Positions 34,286 to 42,785 of a DNA stretch of 61,782 nt are shown piece by piece. Every line of letters begins with the position of its first letter. Position 1 is the first letter of the stretch. The stretch lies in assembly GCA_045598285.1 (NCBI GenBank), contig JAZLLU010000019.1:1-61782 (forward strand). Reading direction: 5' to 3'. The position numbers and the translations under genes were made by a program. The notes below the pieces were generated by a model. The model worked only from the letters and a program-made list of their open reading frames with translations, ran no database searches and was not told where the DNA came from. This DNA comes from RGIG5612 sp045598285. GTDB taxonomy: Bacteria; Bacillota; Clostridia; Lachnospirales; Lachnospiraceae.

Positions 34286-35251
34286 TTACGATGACCTAGC
34301 TGCTGTTCTATTACTTAAGTAAAGAGATACAAGCATAATTACACCTTTTGCAATGTACTGTGGATATGCACCAAGGTTAATAAGTTGCATACCATTACTT
34401 AAAACACCAAGAACAAAAACAGCAACAATTGCTTTCCAAAGTGTTCCTTCGCCACCCTTAAGGGCAACGCCTGAAAGTACACATGCTATGATTCCAGTAA
34501 ATTCAAGTCCAGTACCTGTACTAGAATCACCACTACCAGAACGAGCTGAAAGTAAAATAGCTGCGATACCAACTAAAACACCTGCGAAAGTAAATACTAA
34601 AATTTTAATTCTTTTAACATTAAGACCTGCCAATCTAGCAGCTTCAGGGTTATCACCTACTGCATAAATCTTTCTTCCAATTTTTGTCTTCGCCATTATA
34701 ATTCCTACAATAACAATAACCACCAAAGCAATAATTGCATTTACTGGAATTACTCCGAAAAGTTTTCCTTGGCCTAAATACATATATCCAACTGGAAGTT
34801 TATGGTAAGTTTTTGATCCACTAATAAGATATGAGATACCTTGGAAGATAGCCATTGTACCAAGAGTAACTATCATCGTGTGTGAATTAAGTGTCATAGC
34901 CATGATTCCGTTAAATGTACCAAGCAAAGCACAGATAACAATTCCTAAAAGAATTGCAACAGGTGCAGAAAGAACGCCTGTACTAATTCCCTTAGTAACA
35001 ATAACTGCTGCTACGGACATTTGATAACCAATAGATAAGTCACATCCGCCTGATACCATAATCATGAAAACGCCTGTACAACAAACTGCTGTATGTATGT
35101 TCTGAACCAAAATATTGGTTAAGTTAAGTGGCGTAAAAAACTTGTCCGATAAAATACTAAATACAACTATTAAGAGCACAAGTAAAATCGGCATGGAAAA
35201 ATTTGAAATTATTTGTCCGACTGACTTTTTAGGTTTAGTTGCTGTTTCCAT
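34286..35251 (-). CDS. CUT2-family sugar ABC transporter, permease (RbsC-like)
   Basis: 321 residues with about nine membrane segments. The RbsC-type marks MVSGGCDLSIGYQMSVAAV, GTFNGIMAMTL, GRKIYAVGDNPEAARLAGL and CVLSGVALKGGEGTLWKA are all present. A single permease serves here as a homodimer, unlike the second importer at 46-51 kb, which has two. It is 11 bp downstream of the ATPase gene. Confidence 0.93.
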   Translation of the reverse strand: METATKPKKSVGQIISNFSMPILLVLLIVVFSILSDKFFTPLNLTNILVQNIHTAVCCTGVFMIMVSGGCDLSIGYQMSVAAVIVTKGISTGVLSAPVAILLGIVICALLGTFNGIMAMTLNSHTMIVTLGTMAIFQGISYLISGSKTYHKLPVGYMYLGQGKLFGVIPVNAIIALVVIVIVGIIMAKTKIGRKIYAVGDNPEAARLAGLNVKRIKILVFTFAGVLVGIAAILLSARSGSGDSSTGTGLEFTGIIACVLSGVALKGGEGTLWKAIVAVFVLGVLSNGMQLINLGAYPQYIAKGVIMLVSLYLSNRTAARSS

Positions 35252-35262
35252 TAAATACCCTC

Positions 35263-36744
35263 CTATAATGTTTCGCCTGATGCTAGTGTCATTACTTTTT
35301 CTTGTGAGAATTCTTCTTTGTTTAAGATTCCCATTTGTGTTCCTTCATGCAAAACAACTATTCTTTCTGACATTCCTAAAAGCTCTTCCATATCTGATGA
35401 TACCATAAGAATGGACTTGCCTTGCTTTGTCAGCTCAATCATCAACTGATAAATCTCGTATCTCGCTCCAACATCAATACCTCTGGTAGGTTCATCAAAA
35501 ATCAAAATTTCTGGAGTTGTTGCAAGTGTTTTTGCTAAAACAACTTTTTGTTGATTTCCACCTGACAAAGACAATGTTAAAGCTTGGAAAGATGGCGTTT
35601 TGATTCTCATCTTTTGGCCATATTCTTCGGTTTGTTGTTTTTCTTTTTCTTTATCAATAAAAATTTTATTACTTACCTTATTCAAACTAGAAATTGAAAT
35701 ATTCCAGTCGATTTGTTTTTCTAAGAAACATCCTTGCATCTTTCTATCTTCAGGAATAAGTCCAATACCAGCATCAAGAGCTTGTGCGGGATTTCTGAAA
35801 TGAATATCTTTTTCTTTGAATGTAACTTTTCCTGCACTTTTTTTAGCAGCACCATATAAAAGATGCATAAGTTCAGTTCTTCCAGCACCAACTAATCCGG
35901 CAAATCCTAATATTTCTCCTTTATGAAGTTCAAAAGAAATATCATTAACACCATTGCCTGTGACATTTTCACACTTAAGAACCACTTCGTCCTCAGGTTG
36001 ATTATCCTTTGGTGGATAGGAAGCAGAAAGTTCTCTTCCTACCATTAATTTAATAAGCCCTTGCTTATCAGTATCTTTAATATCTAACGTATCAACATAC
36101 TGACCATCTCTTAAAATAGTTACTCTATCACAAATTTCAAAAAGTTCTTCAAGGCGGTGAGAAATATAAATAACTGTTACGCCTTGAGCTTTTAGTTCAT
36201 TAATAACCTTAAATAATCTTTGTTGTTCTTCAACTGTGATTGCAGCAGTAGGTTCGTCAAGAATAAGAATTCTGGCATTCTTAACCATGCCTTTGGCGAT
36301 TTCAACAATTTGTCTATTAGCAACTGATAAATCTCTTATCCATGTTTTTGGCGAAACTTCGCAATGGAACTTATCAAGCAACTCTTTTGTTTTTTTCATT
36401 CTTGTGCCTTCATCAACAAAGAGACCTTTTTCTTCGCTACTCATAAAGAGATTATCCATAATAGACATAGCATCAAATTGAATAAGTTCTTGGTAAACAA
36501 CTGCTATTCCAAGATCAATTGCTTGCAAAGGAGTAATTGATTTATATTCTTTTTCATCAACAAAAATACTTCCTTCACTAGGTTTAATAGCGCCCGAAAT
36601 AACTTTAATAAAAGTTGATTTTCCGGCACCATTTTCACCAACAATTGCATGTACTTCTCCCTTTTTAAAACTAATAGAAACATCATCTAAAGCTTTTACA
36701 CCAGGATAAATTTTAGTAATATTGTGAAGTTCTAATAATTCCAT
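35263..36744 (-). CDS. CUT2-family sugar ABC transporter, tandem ATP-binding protein (RbsA-like)
   Basis: 493 residues with two ABC domains in tandem. The first has Walker A GENGAGKST, signature LSVANRQIVEIAKG and Walker B ARILILDEPTAAI. The second has a degenerate Walker A (GLVGAGRTEL), signature LSGGNQQKVVLAKTL and Walker B EILIFDEPTRGID. The degeneration of the second site is normal for RbsA-type proteins. It lies 18 bp after the S15 hydrolase gene. Confidence 0.94.
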   Translation of the reverse strand: MELLELHNITKIYPGVKALDDVSISFKKGEVHAIVGENGAGKSTFIKVISGAIKPSEGSIFVDEKEYKSITPLQAIDLGIAVVYQELIQFDAMSIMDNLFMSSEEKGLFVDEGTRMKKTKELLDKFHCEVSPKTWIRDLSVANRQIVEIAKGMVKNARILILDEPTAAITVEEQQRLFKVINELKAQGVTVIYISHRLEELFEICDRVTILRDGQYVDTLDIKDTDKQGLIKLMVGRELSASYPPKDNQPEDEVVLKCENVTGNGVNDISFELHKGEILGFAGLVGAGRTELMHLLYGAAKKSAGKVTFKEKDIHFRNPAQALDAGIGLIPEDRKMQGCFLEKQIDWNISISSLNKVSNKIFIDKEKEKQQTEEYGQKMRIKTPSFQALTLSLSGGNQQKVVLAKTLATTPEILIFDEPTRGIDVGARYEIYQLMIELTKQGKSILMVSSDMEELLGMSERIVVLHEGTQMGILNKEEFSQEKVMTLASGETL

Positions 36745-36762
36745 ACTTTCTCCTAAAAATTT

Positions 36763-38517
36763 TTATCGAACTACGTAATCAAAACTTTTAAACTTCGGTG
36801 GTATAACTGGAATTTGCAAATATGATTCAAACTTAGGACCAGTATGAATACTTTGAGTTCCTTCATTAATTGAATTCCAATTAAGAGTTTCAAACCAACC
36901 TTGATCTCTTAAATATTTTCCAGCTATTTGAAGTCTAATAGTTTCGCCTTTGTGCCAAATTCTGCTATAAGGCCAGAACGTAACCGAAAATTCTACAGGC
37001 TTTCCTTCTTCTAATTTTTCTTCTTTTGTAAAAGTCTGCTCTGGTTTATATGGTTTAGAATTTGGGTCTAACTCCCTCATTGAAAGACGAAGTTTTGTCC
37101 ATGCTCCTGGGTGAGGTTCGTTAAGAACTGATACAGGAAGTTCTTTCCCACCCTCTCCAAGTTTTTTAATAGTAAAGAATAAATCAGCATCATCAAATCC
37201 CTTAACAGAAGCGAATGCATGAAGCGAAATATATCCAGTAATTTCTGTGTCCTCAGGAACAACATAATCAAAATTCAAAACTTCATTCATTGCATCGAAA
37301 GAACACTGCGCGTCCTTTTTCGGAACATTAAGTGACATTGTTTTATCTTTTGCATTTAAGTAAAGCTTTTTATATTCTGTTCTAGCAAGAGGCCATTCCT
37401 TTTCAGGTCTATTTACTCTAAAGTCAAAATCGTATGAATCCATAACTTCGAGTCTAACCTTAGGAGTAAGTTCCCAACCATTATTTATTTCTTTTAAGTA
37501 TCTATCAAAGAATTTTCTAAGGTCTTCGATATTTTCTGGATTGTATGTATCTGGCCATTCAAATTCTCTGTGTGCTCTCATCCATTTTTGACGAGATTTA
37601 ATTTGCATAAATCCTTCAAATGAACCTCTATCGTGGAAGTGATTCCAGTTACTTGTGCAATAAGTAGGAATTCTAATTTTCTTAAAGTCAGGAACCTTAT
37701 CAGCCCAATAAGCATTGAACATAGGATAAGCTTCGCTCATAGCAAGCTGATCTTCAATATATCCTTCCCCGGCAACCATGCCGATAACACTTTCGGAATA
37801 TGTTCCCTCGATTCCACCTTCTCTACAAGACTCTCTATAGATATCGCCAGTAGCTTCCCAAGGAGCGATACATGTTAAGTGCTCTGGACATTCAGCGGCA
37901 ATTCTCCACTGAATCATAGCAACGCCACTGTTTCCAAAAAGTCCAACATGACCATCACACCAATCTTGAGCAGCACACCATTCAACAAAGTCTGCGCCGT
38001 CTCTTCCTTCTTGGGTTCCCATAAACACTGCATCGCCCTCGCTATGACCAATACCTCTAGGGTCAACGTTAGCAATAGCATAACCATGACGGCACCAATA
38101 ACTAGGATCTGCCGATTCAAACTTAGCCATCTTTGAAACTGTCTTAGGTGGAACTCCCATAAGTTGCCATTCATCAAATCCATCACCAGGACGTTTTCCA
38201 AAAGGACTCCATGAAATAATTACTGGAACAGGCCCTGAATTTTTTGGAAGAAAAATGTCACAATAAATTTTCGTTCCATCTCTAAGTGGGACGGCTACAT
38301 CTTGATGGCATTCAATAAAAGGTGTTGCATCATAAGTGCGTTGATTAAATTCAGCAACAAAAGTAAACATATCACGTTCAGCAGGTGGGAGCGCATCTTG
38401 CTCTGCACGACTCATTGGTTTGCGCATCTTACGATAGATAACATCTATTGTTTCGTCACCAAACTTTGTTGGAACAATTTTATACTTTGGATTGTTTAAA
38501 AATTTCTCAGGGATCAT
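36763..38517 (-). CDS. CocE/NonD (S15) family alpha/beta hydrolase
   Basis: 584 residues. The catalytic fold shows IISWSPFGKRPG (oxyanion region), NVDPRGIGHSEGD, and GLFGNSGVAMIQWRI with the nucleophile Ser in GNSG; a C-terminal beta-jelly-roll domain (galactose-binding-like) runs from about 400 on. Members are X-Pro dipeptidyl-peptidases or acyl esterases such as cocaine esterase and cephalosporin acylase. There is no signal peptide, so it acts inside the cell. As the first gene of a sugar-importer operon it probably strips acyl groups from an imported esterified glycoside; that is inference. It is divergent from the AraC-GH39 regulator. Confidence 0.85.
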   Translation of the reverse strand: MIPEKFLNNPKYKIVPTKFGDETIDVIYRKMRKPMSRAEQDALPPAERDMFTFVAEFNQRTYDATPFIECHQDVAVPLRDGTKIYCDIFLPKNSGPVPVIISWSPFGKRPGDGFDEWQLMGVPPKTVSKMAKFESADPSYWCRHGYAIANVDPRGIGHSEGDAVFMGTQEGRDGADFVEWCAAQDWCDGHVGLFGNSGVAMIQWRIAAECPEHLTCIAPWEATGDIYRESCREGGIEGTYSESVIGMVAGEGYIEDQLAMSEAYPMFNAYWADKVPDFKKIRIPTYCTSNWNHFHDRGSFEGFMQIKSRQKWMRAHREFEWPDTYNPENIEDLRKFFDRYLKEINNGWELTPKVRLEVMDSYDFDFRVNRPEKEWPLARTEYKKLYLNAKDKTMSLNVPKKDAQCSFDAMNEVLNFDYVVPEDTEITGYISLHAFASVKGFDDADLFFTIKKLGEGGKELPVSVLNEPHPGAWTKLRLSMRELDPNSKPYKPEQTFTKEEKLEEGKPVEFSVTFWPYSRIWHKGETIRLQIAGKYLRDQGWFETLNWNSINEGTQSIHTGPKFESYLQIPVIPPKFKSFDYVVR

Positions 38518-38569
38518 TGTCTATAGTCCTTCCATGATAATTCATGTTTATAATCATATTAGCATTATA

Positions 38570-38584
38570 TAGGTATATAACCTA
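38570..38584 (-). promoter_or_regulatory. Palindrome beside the -10 region of the S15-CUT2 operon promoter
   Basis: TAGGT and ACCTA are perfect inverted 5-bp arms with a 5-bp centre (TAGGTATATAACCTA on the plus strand). A TATAAT on the minus strand lies over the low-coordinate end of the site, about 50 bp before the S15 start; no clear -35 is seen, which fits an activated promoter. Confidence 0.45.
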
Positions 38585-38666
38585 ATTGCGACTTTCTTTT
38601 TTTACTTGTTTTGTTGATTTTTAGGGTGCTTTTTTTAACATGTCAAAAAAATACAAAAAAACACTT

Positions 38667-38724
38667 AAAAAAGTCAAAAAACAACATTGTTTTTTTGACT
38701 TTTTGTTAATAAAATAAGTATAAT
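38667..38724 (+). promoter_or_regulatory. Promoter of the AraC-GH39 gene with a long inverted repeat over the -35
   Basis: TTGACT (38695-38700) and TATAAT (38719-38724) are 18 bp apart, a strong promoter 38 bp before the ATG. The arms 38667-38683 and 38688-38704 are inverted copies (AAAAAGTC and GACTTTTT ends, one A/T difference in the run), so the right arm covers the whole -35 box. Shine-Dalgarno AAAGGAG is at 38748-38754. This may be an autoregulatory operator. Confidence 0.65.
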
Positions 38725-38761
38725 TTAGGAAATAACTAGATTTTCCTAAAGGAGATAAGAT

Positions 38762-41191
38762 ATGGCAGCCAAACCTAAAACTTCACCGGTTACATCGGTC
38801 AATATTCTTTCTTTGCAAGGCGATGTCCACAAGTTAAGTGATGACGTCGAGTTTTTATTTGTCTTAACTGGCGAAATAAAAGTTCAGCTTCGCCAAGAAA
38901 CTATCTATTTAAATCAAAATGATATTTTACTTATTCAATCAAACGACTTTCCTATCTATAGTGCGACGGGAAATAATCTTGTAACTTTTATTTCTTTAAA
39001 GAAAGAATTTTTCCAAGATAATAAAACGCATACAACTGGGCGATTTATTTGCAACAGTGTTTCTGATACAGAAAGAGATTACTCTGAACTACGTCGTATT
39101 CTTTCAAATATTGTACTAGCCCATTTTGAACATACGAAGCTCGGCGACTTACATCAAATAGAACTTTGTTATGCGCTTCTTTATTATCTTTCATGTTTTC
39201 ATTTTAATGAGGATATTAAGGTTGCTGCTAGCGAGGACACATACGGAAGTAGACAGTCTATGATACTTAACTACTTAGAGCAAAATTATAGAGCACCAAT
39301 TACGCTTAATGACTTAGCAGAACTTACTCACCTTAACACTTCTTATCTTTCAAGATTTTTTAAGAAAGCTACTGGCGATACCTTAAACAATTGTCTGCAA
39401 AATATTAGGCTTCGTCATGCACTGTCAGATTTAACAGAAACTAATAATTCAATAACTACTATTGCTTTTGAAAATGGGTTTCCTTCTTCTGCTGCCTTTT
39501 GTAAAGTTTTTTATAAATGTTACCAAAAGACACCAAGCGAATACAGAAAAACTGCAGAACCTACCGTTGCGCCTAATCCTTCTTCATTAGCTGCAAAACA
39601 TGTAGATTATCAAACAGTCGAAAATGAGCTTAGAGCAATTGCAGCTTCACCTATTGACGAAAACATAAGTGCAATTAGATACCCTGACCAAATTAATTAC
39701 ACAATAAATGATTCTGGCGAAAACAAAACAATAGATTCTATATGGAACAAGCTTATCAATCTTGGCTTTTGCAAAAATTTATTAAACAGCACTTTCCAAT
39801 CACATCTAGCAATGGTGCAAAACGAAATTGGTTTTGCATATGGTAGAATCGAAGGTTTCTTAAATGACGATATTATTCCACCTTTGCCAACGGGCGGTTA
39901 CAACTTTTCTATCTTTGATTCAAGTATGGAAATTTTGCAAAATCATAGAATTAAACCATTTATTGATTTAACAATAAGAAATGAAACCGTCTTTACAATT
40001 GGAACATCCAGAGTTGTTGTTTCTCAGCACCCTACAAATTCTGCAAAAACTTTTATCAAAAATGTCGAGGACAAAGCTCTCTCTTTAATTAAACATGCAA
40101 TCAACAACTTTGGTGTAGAAGAAGTTGAAAGTTGGTATTTTGATATCGGTATTAACGCTGATGAATATTTATGGCTTCAAGAAGACCCTGCAGACTTTGT
40201 TAAGCGTTGCCAAAGCATGTACCGCCAAATAAAAGATTTGCTTCCTAATGCTAACATTGGTGGCATCACTTACAACGCTGGTATGCGTGGTAACGTTTTA
40301 GATATTATCCTAACAGAAATGGATAAGATAAAATTCACACCCGACTTTATTTCTGCATGTGTCTTTCCATATGAAGATTCCGAAATTATTGATACACATA
40401 GAAGGCTTATTTCTTCCGATGCAGATCATATATATAACGAAATAATTAAAATAAAAAAAGTTTTGGAAGGTCATAAAAAAATAACTCAAAAACTTTGGCT
40501 CGTTGCAATGGGTTCATCTTTACAGACAGACGATTATACAAACGATACATGTTTTCAAGCGACTTTCCTTACAAAAAACACAATAGACCTTGTTGGTCTT
40601 GTTGACGCGATAGGATATTGGAAACTTTCTGACTCGGCTGATGAGTATTCGGATTCAAATAGAATATTGTTTGGCAGCCCTGGAATTGTTTCCAAAAACG
40701 GACTTAAAAAACCTGGCTTTGCAGCGCTAAAAAGACTTAATCAGATTTCCAACATTCTTATTAAAAAAGAAGACGGACTGATGGCGGTGTCCAACGGAAT
40801 AAACCTTTATAACATCGTTCTTTATAACTACACTCATTTCAACGAGATGTTTTGTATTAGCGGTGGTCAAGGCATGGAAATAGAAATGGCCTACTCTATT
40901 TTTTCAGACCAAATGACAAAAGATATTTCTCTTACTTTAGAAGGTCTTGAAAATGGAAGATATAAAGTTATTACATCAACAATAAATCGTGAACATGGAA
41001 GTCTTTTTGACGAGTGGATGAGATTTGGTATCATTGACGATTTGCAACCTAACGACATTAATTATCTAAGAGATATCGTGCATCCTCAAAGAATTTCGCA
41101 TTATGTTGAGTGCACTGACAATACATTAAATTTACACACGCAACTTTTAACACACGAAGTGAAATTTTACGAAATTATTCGTGAATTATAA
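38762..41191 (+). CDS. AraC-family regulator with a C-terminal degenerate GH39 (beta-xylosidase-like) domain
   Basis: 809 residues in three parts: a cupin-like sensor (about 10-80), a double helix-turn-helix of the AraC/XylS type (about 168-265, with TLNDLAELTHLNTSYLSRFF and the second helix ENGFPSSAAFCKVFYK), and a 500-residue GH39-like barrel plus beta-domain. In the barrel the usual NEP segment is FDIGINA (460-466), with Asn in place of the acid/base Glu, and the usual TEW segment is LVAMG (580-584), with Ala in place of the nucleophile. The fold ends with IGYWKLSD and KKPGFAALKRL as in true GH39. So it is likely a sugar or glycoside sensor and not an enzyme. Only 22 bp separate it from the DUF6379 gene, so it is probably co-transcribed with its targets. 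Confidence 0.85.
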   Translation: MAAKPKTSPVTSVNILSLQGDVHKLSDDVEFLFVLTGEIKVQLRQETIYLNQNDILLIQSNDFPIYSATGNNLVTFISLKKEFFQDNKTHTTGRFICNSVSDTERDYSELRRILSNIVLAHFEHTKLGDLHQIELCYALLYYLSCFHFNEDIKVAASEDTYGSRQSMILNYLEQNYRAPITLNDLAELTHLNTSYLSRFFKKATGDTLNNCLQNIRLRHALSDLTETNNSITTIAFENGFPSSAAFCKVFYKCYQKTPSEYRKTAEPTVAPNPSSLAAKHVDYQTVENELRAIAASPIDENISAIRYPDQINYTINDSGENKTIDSIWNKLINLGFCKNLLNSTFQSHLAMVQNEIGFAYGRIEGFLNDDIIPPLPTGGYNFSIFDSSMEILQNHRIKPFIDLTIRNETVFTIGTSRVVVSQHPTNSAKTFIKNVEDKALSLIKHAINNFGVEEVESWYFDIGINADEYLWLQEDPADFVKRCQSMYRQIKDLLPNANIGGITYNAGMRGNVLDIILTEMDKIKFTPDFISACVFPYEDSEIIDTHRRLISSDADHIYNEIIKIKKVLEGHKKITQKLWLVAMGSSLQTDDYTNDTCFQATFLTKNTIDLVGLVDAIGYWKLSDSADEYSDSNRILFGSPGIVSKNGLKKPGFAALKRLNQISNILIKKEDGLMAVSNGINLYNIVLYNYTHFNEMFCISGGQGMEIEMAYSIFSDQMTKDISLTLEGLENGRYKVITSTINREHGSLFDEWMRFGIIDDLQPNDINYLRDIVHPQRISHYVECTDNTLNLHTQLLTHEVKFYEIIREL

Positions 41192-41213
41192 AAGATTTTT
41201 ATAGGAGGAGATT

Positions 41214-41639
41214 ATGGATTTTCAAGCTTATAACAAAATTTTAATTTGCAAAGATGATTTTGAAAATGTAGCTGTAGACGGATATACATACGGCTACAAA
41301 TTCAAAATCAAATACCCTTCATACAGAGGAGCCTTCCTTAGTTGTATCGAAGAATTAAAATTCTGGGTTGATGACGAAGAAGTTCTACCAGGAGATATTT
41401 CTTTCTTCTTAAATGGAAAAGAATTTTTAATCGAAGAACTCCCAGAATGTTTTAAGGAGTATTGGTATGTTAGAACTCCTGCAACAGTAACAGTATTTAA
41501 AAAAGGTGGCCTAACTAGTGGCGAACATAAACTTCGTGTTTATATGAAACACCGTGTACCTTACACAGGTTACTTTGGAGAATATTTAGTTTTGGACAGC
41601 GATGTTACTGAAACTAAAAATTTAAAGGAGGTGAAATAA
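41214..41639 (+). CDS. DUF6379 protein, C-glycoside deglycosidase beta-subunit-like
   Basis: 141 residues, all beta in pattern. It shows the DUF6379 line: YPSYRGAFLSCIEELKFWVD, then GDISFFLNGKEF, then ATVTVFKKGGLTSGEHKL and HRVPYTGYFGEYLVLDS. In characterised C-glycoside deglycosidases this small subunit binds to a TIM-barrel alpha subunit and helps form the active site that eliminates the C-C glycosidic bond of 3-oxo-glycosides. Here its stop overlaps the start of exactly such a TIM-barrel gene (TAATG), so a complex of the two is very likely. Activity on C-glycosides as opposed to O-glycosides cannot be decided from sequence. GGAGGAG precedes the ATG. Confidence 0.85.
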   Translation: MDFQAYNKILICKDDFENVAVDGYTYGYKFKIKYPSYRGAFLSCIEELKFWVDDEEVLPGDISFFLNGKEFLIEELPECFKEYWYVRTPATVTVFKKGGLTSGEHKLRVYMKHRVPYTGYFGEYLVLDSDVTETKNLKEVK

Positions 41640-42604
41640 TGAACGGCGATATCAAATTAGGAATTACTTTATATAGTTTTGCTACAGAATTTATTCACGA
41701 GAAATTAGACCTCGATGAATGCTTAAAGAAAGCTCATGACATGGGATATAAAGGTGTTGAAATCGTTGCCGCTATGATGGTTCCTGAATACCCTTACCCA
41801 TCAGATGAATGGCTAGCTTGGTTCAAAGAAAGATTAGCATTTTATGAATTAGAGCCTGTTTGCTGGAGCGCTTATATCGATATGGGTATTCGTTCTGACA
41901 GAGACTTAACAGAAGATGAGATTATTCGTTTTACTGTAAACGATATGATTTATGCTAAGAAGGCAGGCTTCCCACTTGTTAGAACTCAGCAGGCAATTTC
42001 ACCAGCAATCTTTAGAAAGATGCTTCCATACTGTAAAGACTTAGGCGTTAAACTCGCAGTTGAAATGCACCACCCTCACCATCCAGAAGTTCCTATGTGG
42101 AAAGAATATTTCGACATTATGAAAAACGAAGGCGAAGGATGGCTTGGATTTGTTCCTGACTTTTCAATCTTCCAAACAATGCCTCATAAATTATATTTAG
42201 ATCAGGCGCTTGAGTTTGGATGTCGTCAGGATAAACTTGATGAGATTATCCAAATGCATGCTAACGGCGCTACTGAAGCAGACTTAGAAGGAAAAGACTT
42301 TAATGAAATTGAAAAGCACACAGCAATCGAAATGTTTGCGAAATTCTCAGCCCCAGCTAGAATTGAGCAATTAAAAGATGTGCTTGATGTTGCACCTTAT
42401 ATCCACGGCAAATTCTATTATCTTCCAGATGGAAAACATGATCCATGTATCCCATTTGAAGAAATTTTAGCAACAATAAAAGAGTGTGGATATAAAGGCT
42501 ATATCTCGAGTGAATACGAAGGTCACCACTTTGACGAGACTGTTGACTCAGAAGAGCAGCTTAAACGTTATGTAGAATTATGCACTAACATCTTAAATAA
42601 TTAA
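41639..42604 (+). CDS. Sugar phosphate isomerase/epimerase-type TIM barrel, C-glycoside deglycosidase alpha-subunit-like
   Basis: 321 residues of the AP-endonuclease-2 / xylose-isomerase-like barrel. Metal-site candidates are E142 (AVEMHHPH), D174 (VPDFS), H256 (YIHGKF) and E292 (SSEYEG); H207 (QMHANG) is a further possibility. It begins ITLYSFATEFIHEKLDLDEC, typical of the large subunits found beside DUF6379. Known relatives with Mn2+ carry out elimination on 3-oxo-glycosides. The gene is translationally coupled to the beta subunit; a strong GGAGGTG lies just before the start. It is followed by a 181-bp structured gap and a Gfo/Idh dehydrogenase. Alternative: an ordinary keto-sugar isomerase. 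Confidence 0.85.
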   Translation: MNGDIKLGITLYSFATEFIHEKLDLDECLKKAHDMGYKGVEIVAAMMVPEYPYPSDEWLAWFKERLAFYELEPVCWSAYIDMGIRSDRDLTEDEIIRFTVNDMIYAKKAGFPLVRTQQAISPAIFRKMLPYCKDLGVKLAVEMHHPHHPEVPMWKEYFDIMKNEGEGWLGFVPDFSIFQTMPHKLYLDQALEFGCRQDKLDEIIQMHANGATEADLEGKDFNEIEKHTAIEMFAKFSAPARIEQLKDVLDVAPYIHGKFYYLPDGKHDPCIPFEEILATIKECGYKGYISSEYEGHHFDETVDSEEQLKRYVELCTNILNN

Positions 42605-42605
42605 T

Positions 42606-42765
42606 AGAAGTTCGCGTCCCGTGTAACTCGTTCCTGGCTCCGAAAAAGTCGCCGATAACGAGTCACACGGCTTCGCTAAAATTTATTTTTAAGGCGAGTG
42701 GAGCCGTGCAACTTCTCGAAGAGCGTTTTTCCGCGATTGAGAGAAGTTCGTACGGGACACGAGCA
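42606..42765 (+). repeat. Structured intergenic element; its 3' half (42694-42765) recurs at 58997-59067
   Basis: The 181-bp gap is more GC-rich than its surroundings. 42619-42632 and 42657-42670 are inverted 14-bp copies with one mismatch and a 24-nt loop. ACTTCTC/GAGAAGT form a second stem, and GTCCCGT (42616-42622) can pair with ACGGGAC (42752-42758) to close the whole structure. The last 72 bp are nearly identical (a one-base indel) to the minus-strand sequence just before the TIM-barrel gene at 58 kb, in the same orientation relative to that gene. Both copies end a few bases before a Shine-Dalgarno. It could be an RNA control element or a small mobile repeat. Confidence 0.75.
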
Positions 42766-42785
42766 TAAAGAGGAAGGAGAATATT

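Noticed and set aside
42605..42785. Known riboswitch class in the gap before the dehydrogenase
   Set aside because: The stems do not match the sequence signatures of any class I know; reported as an unassigned structured repeat instead.
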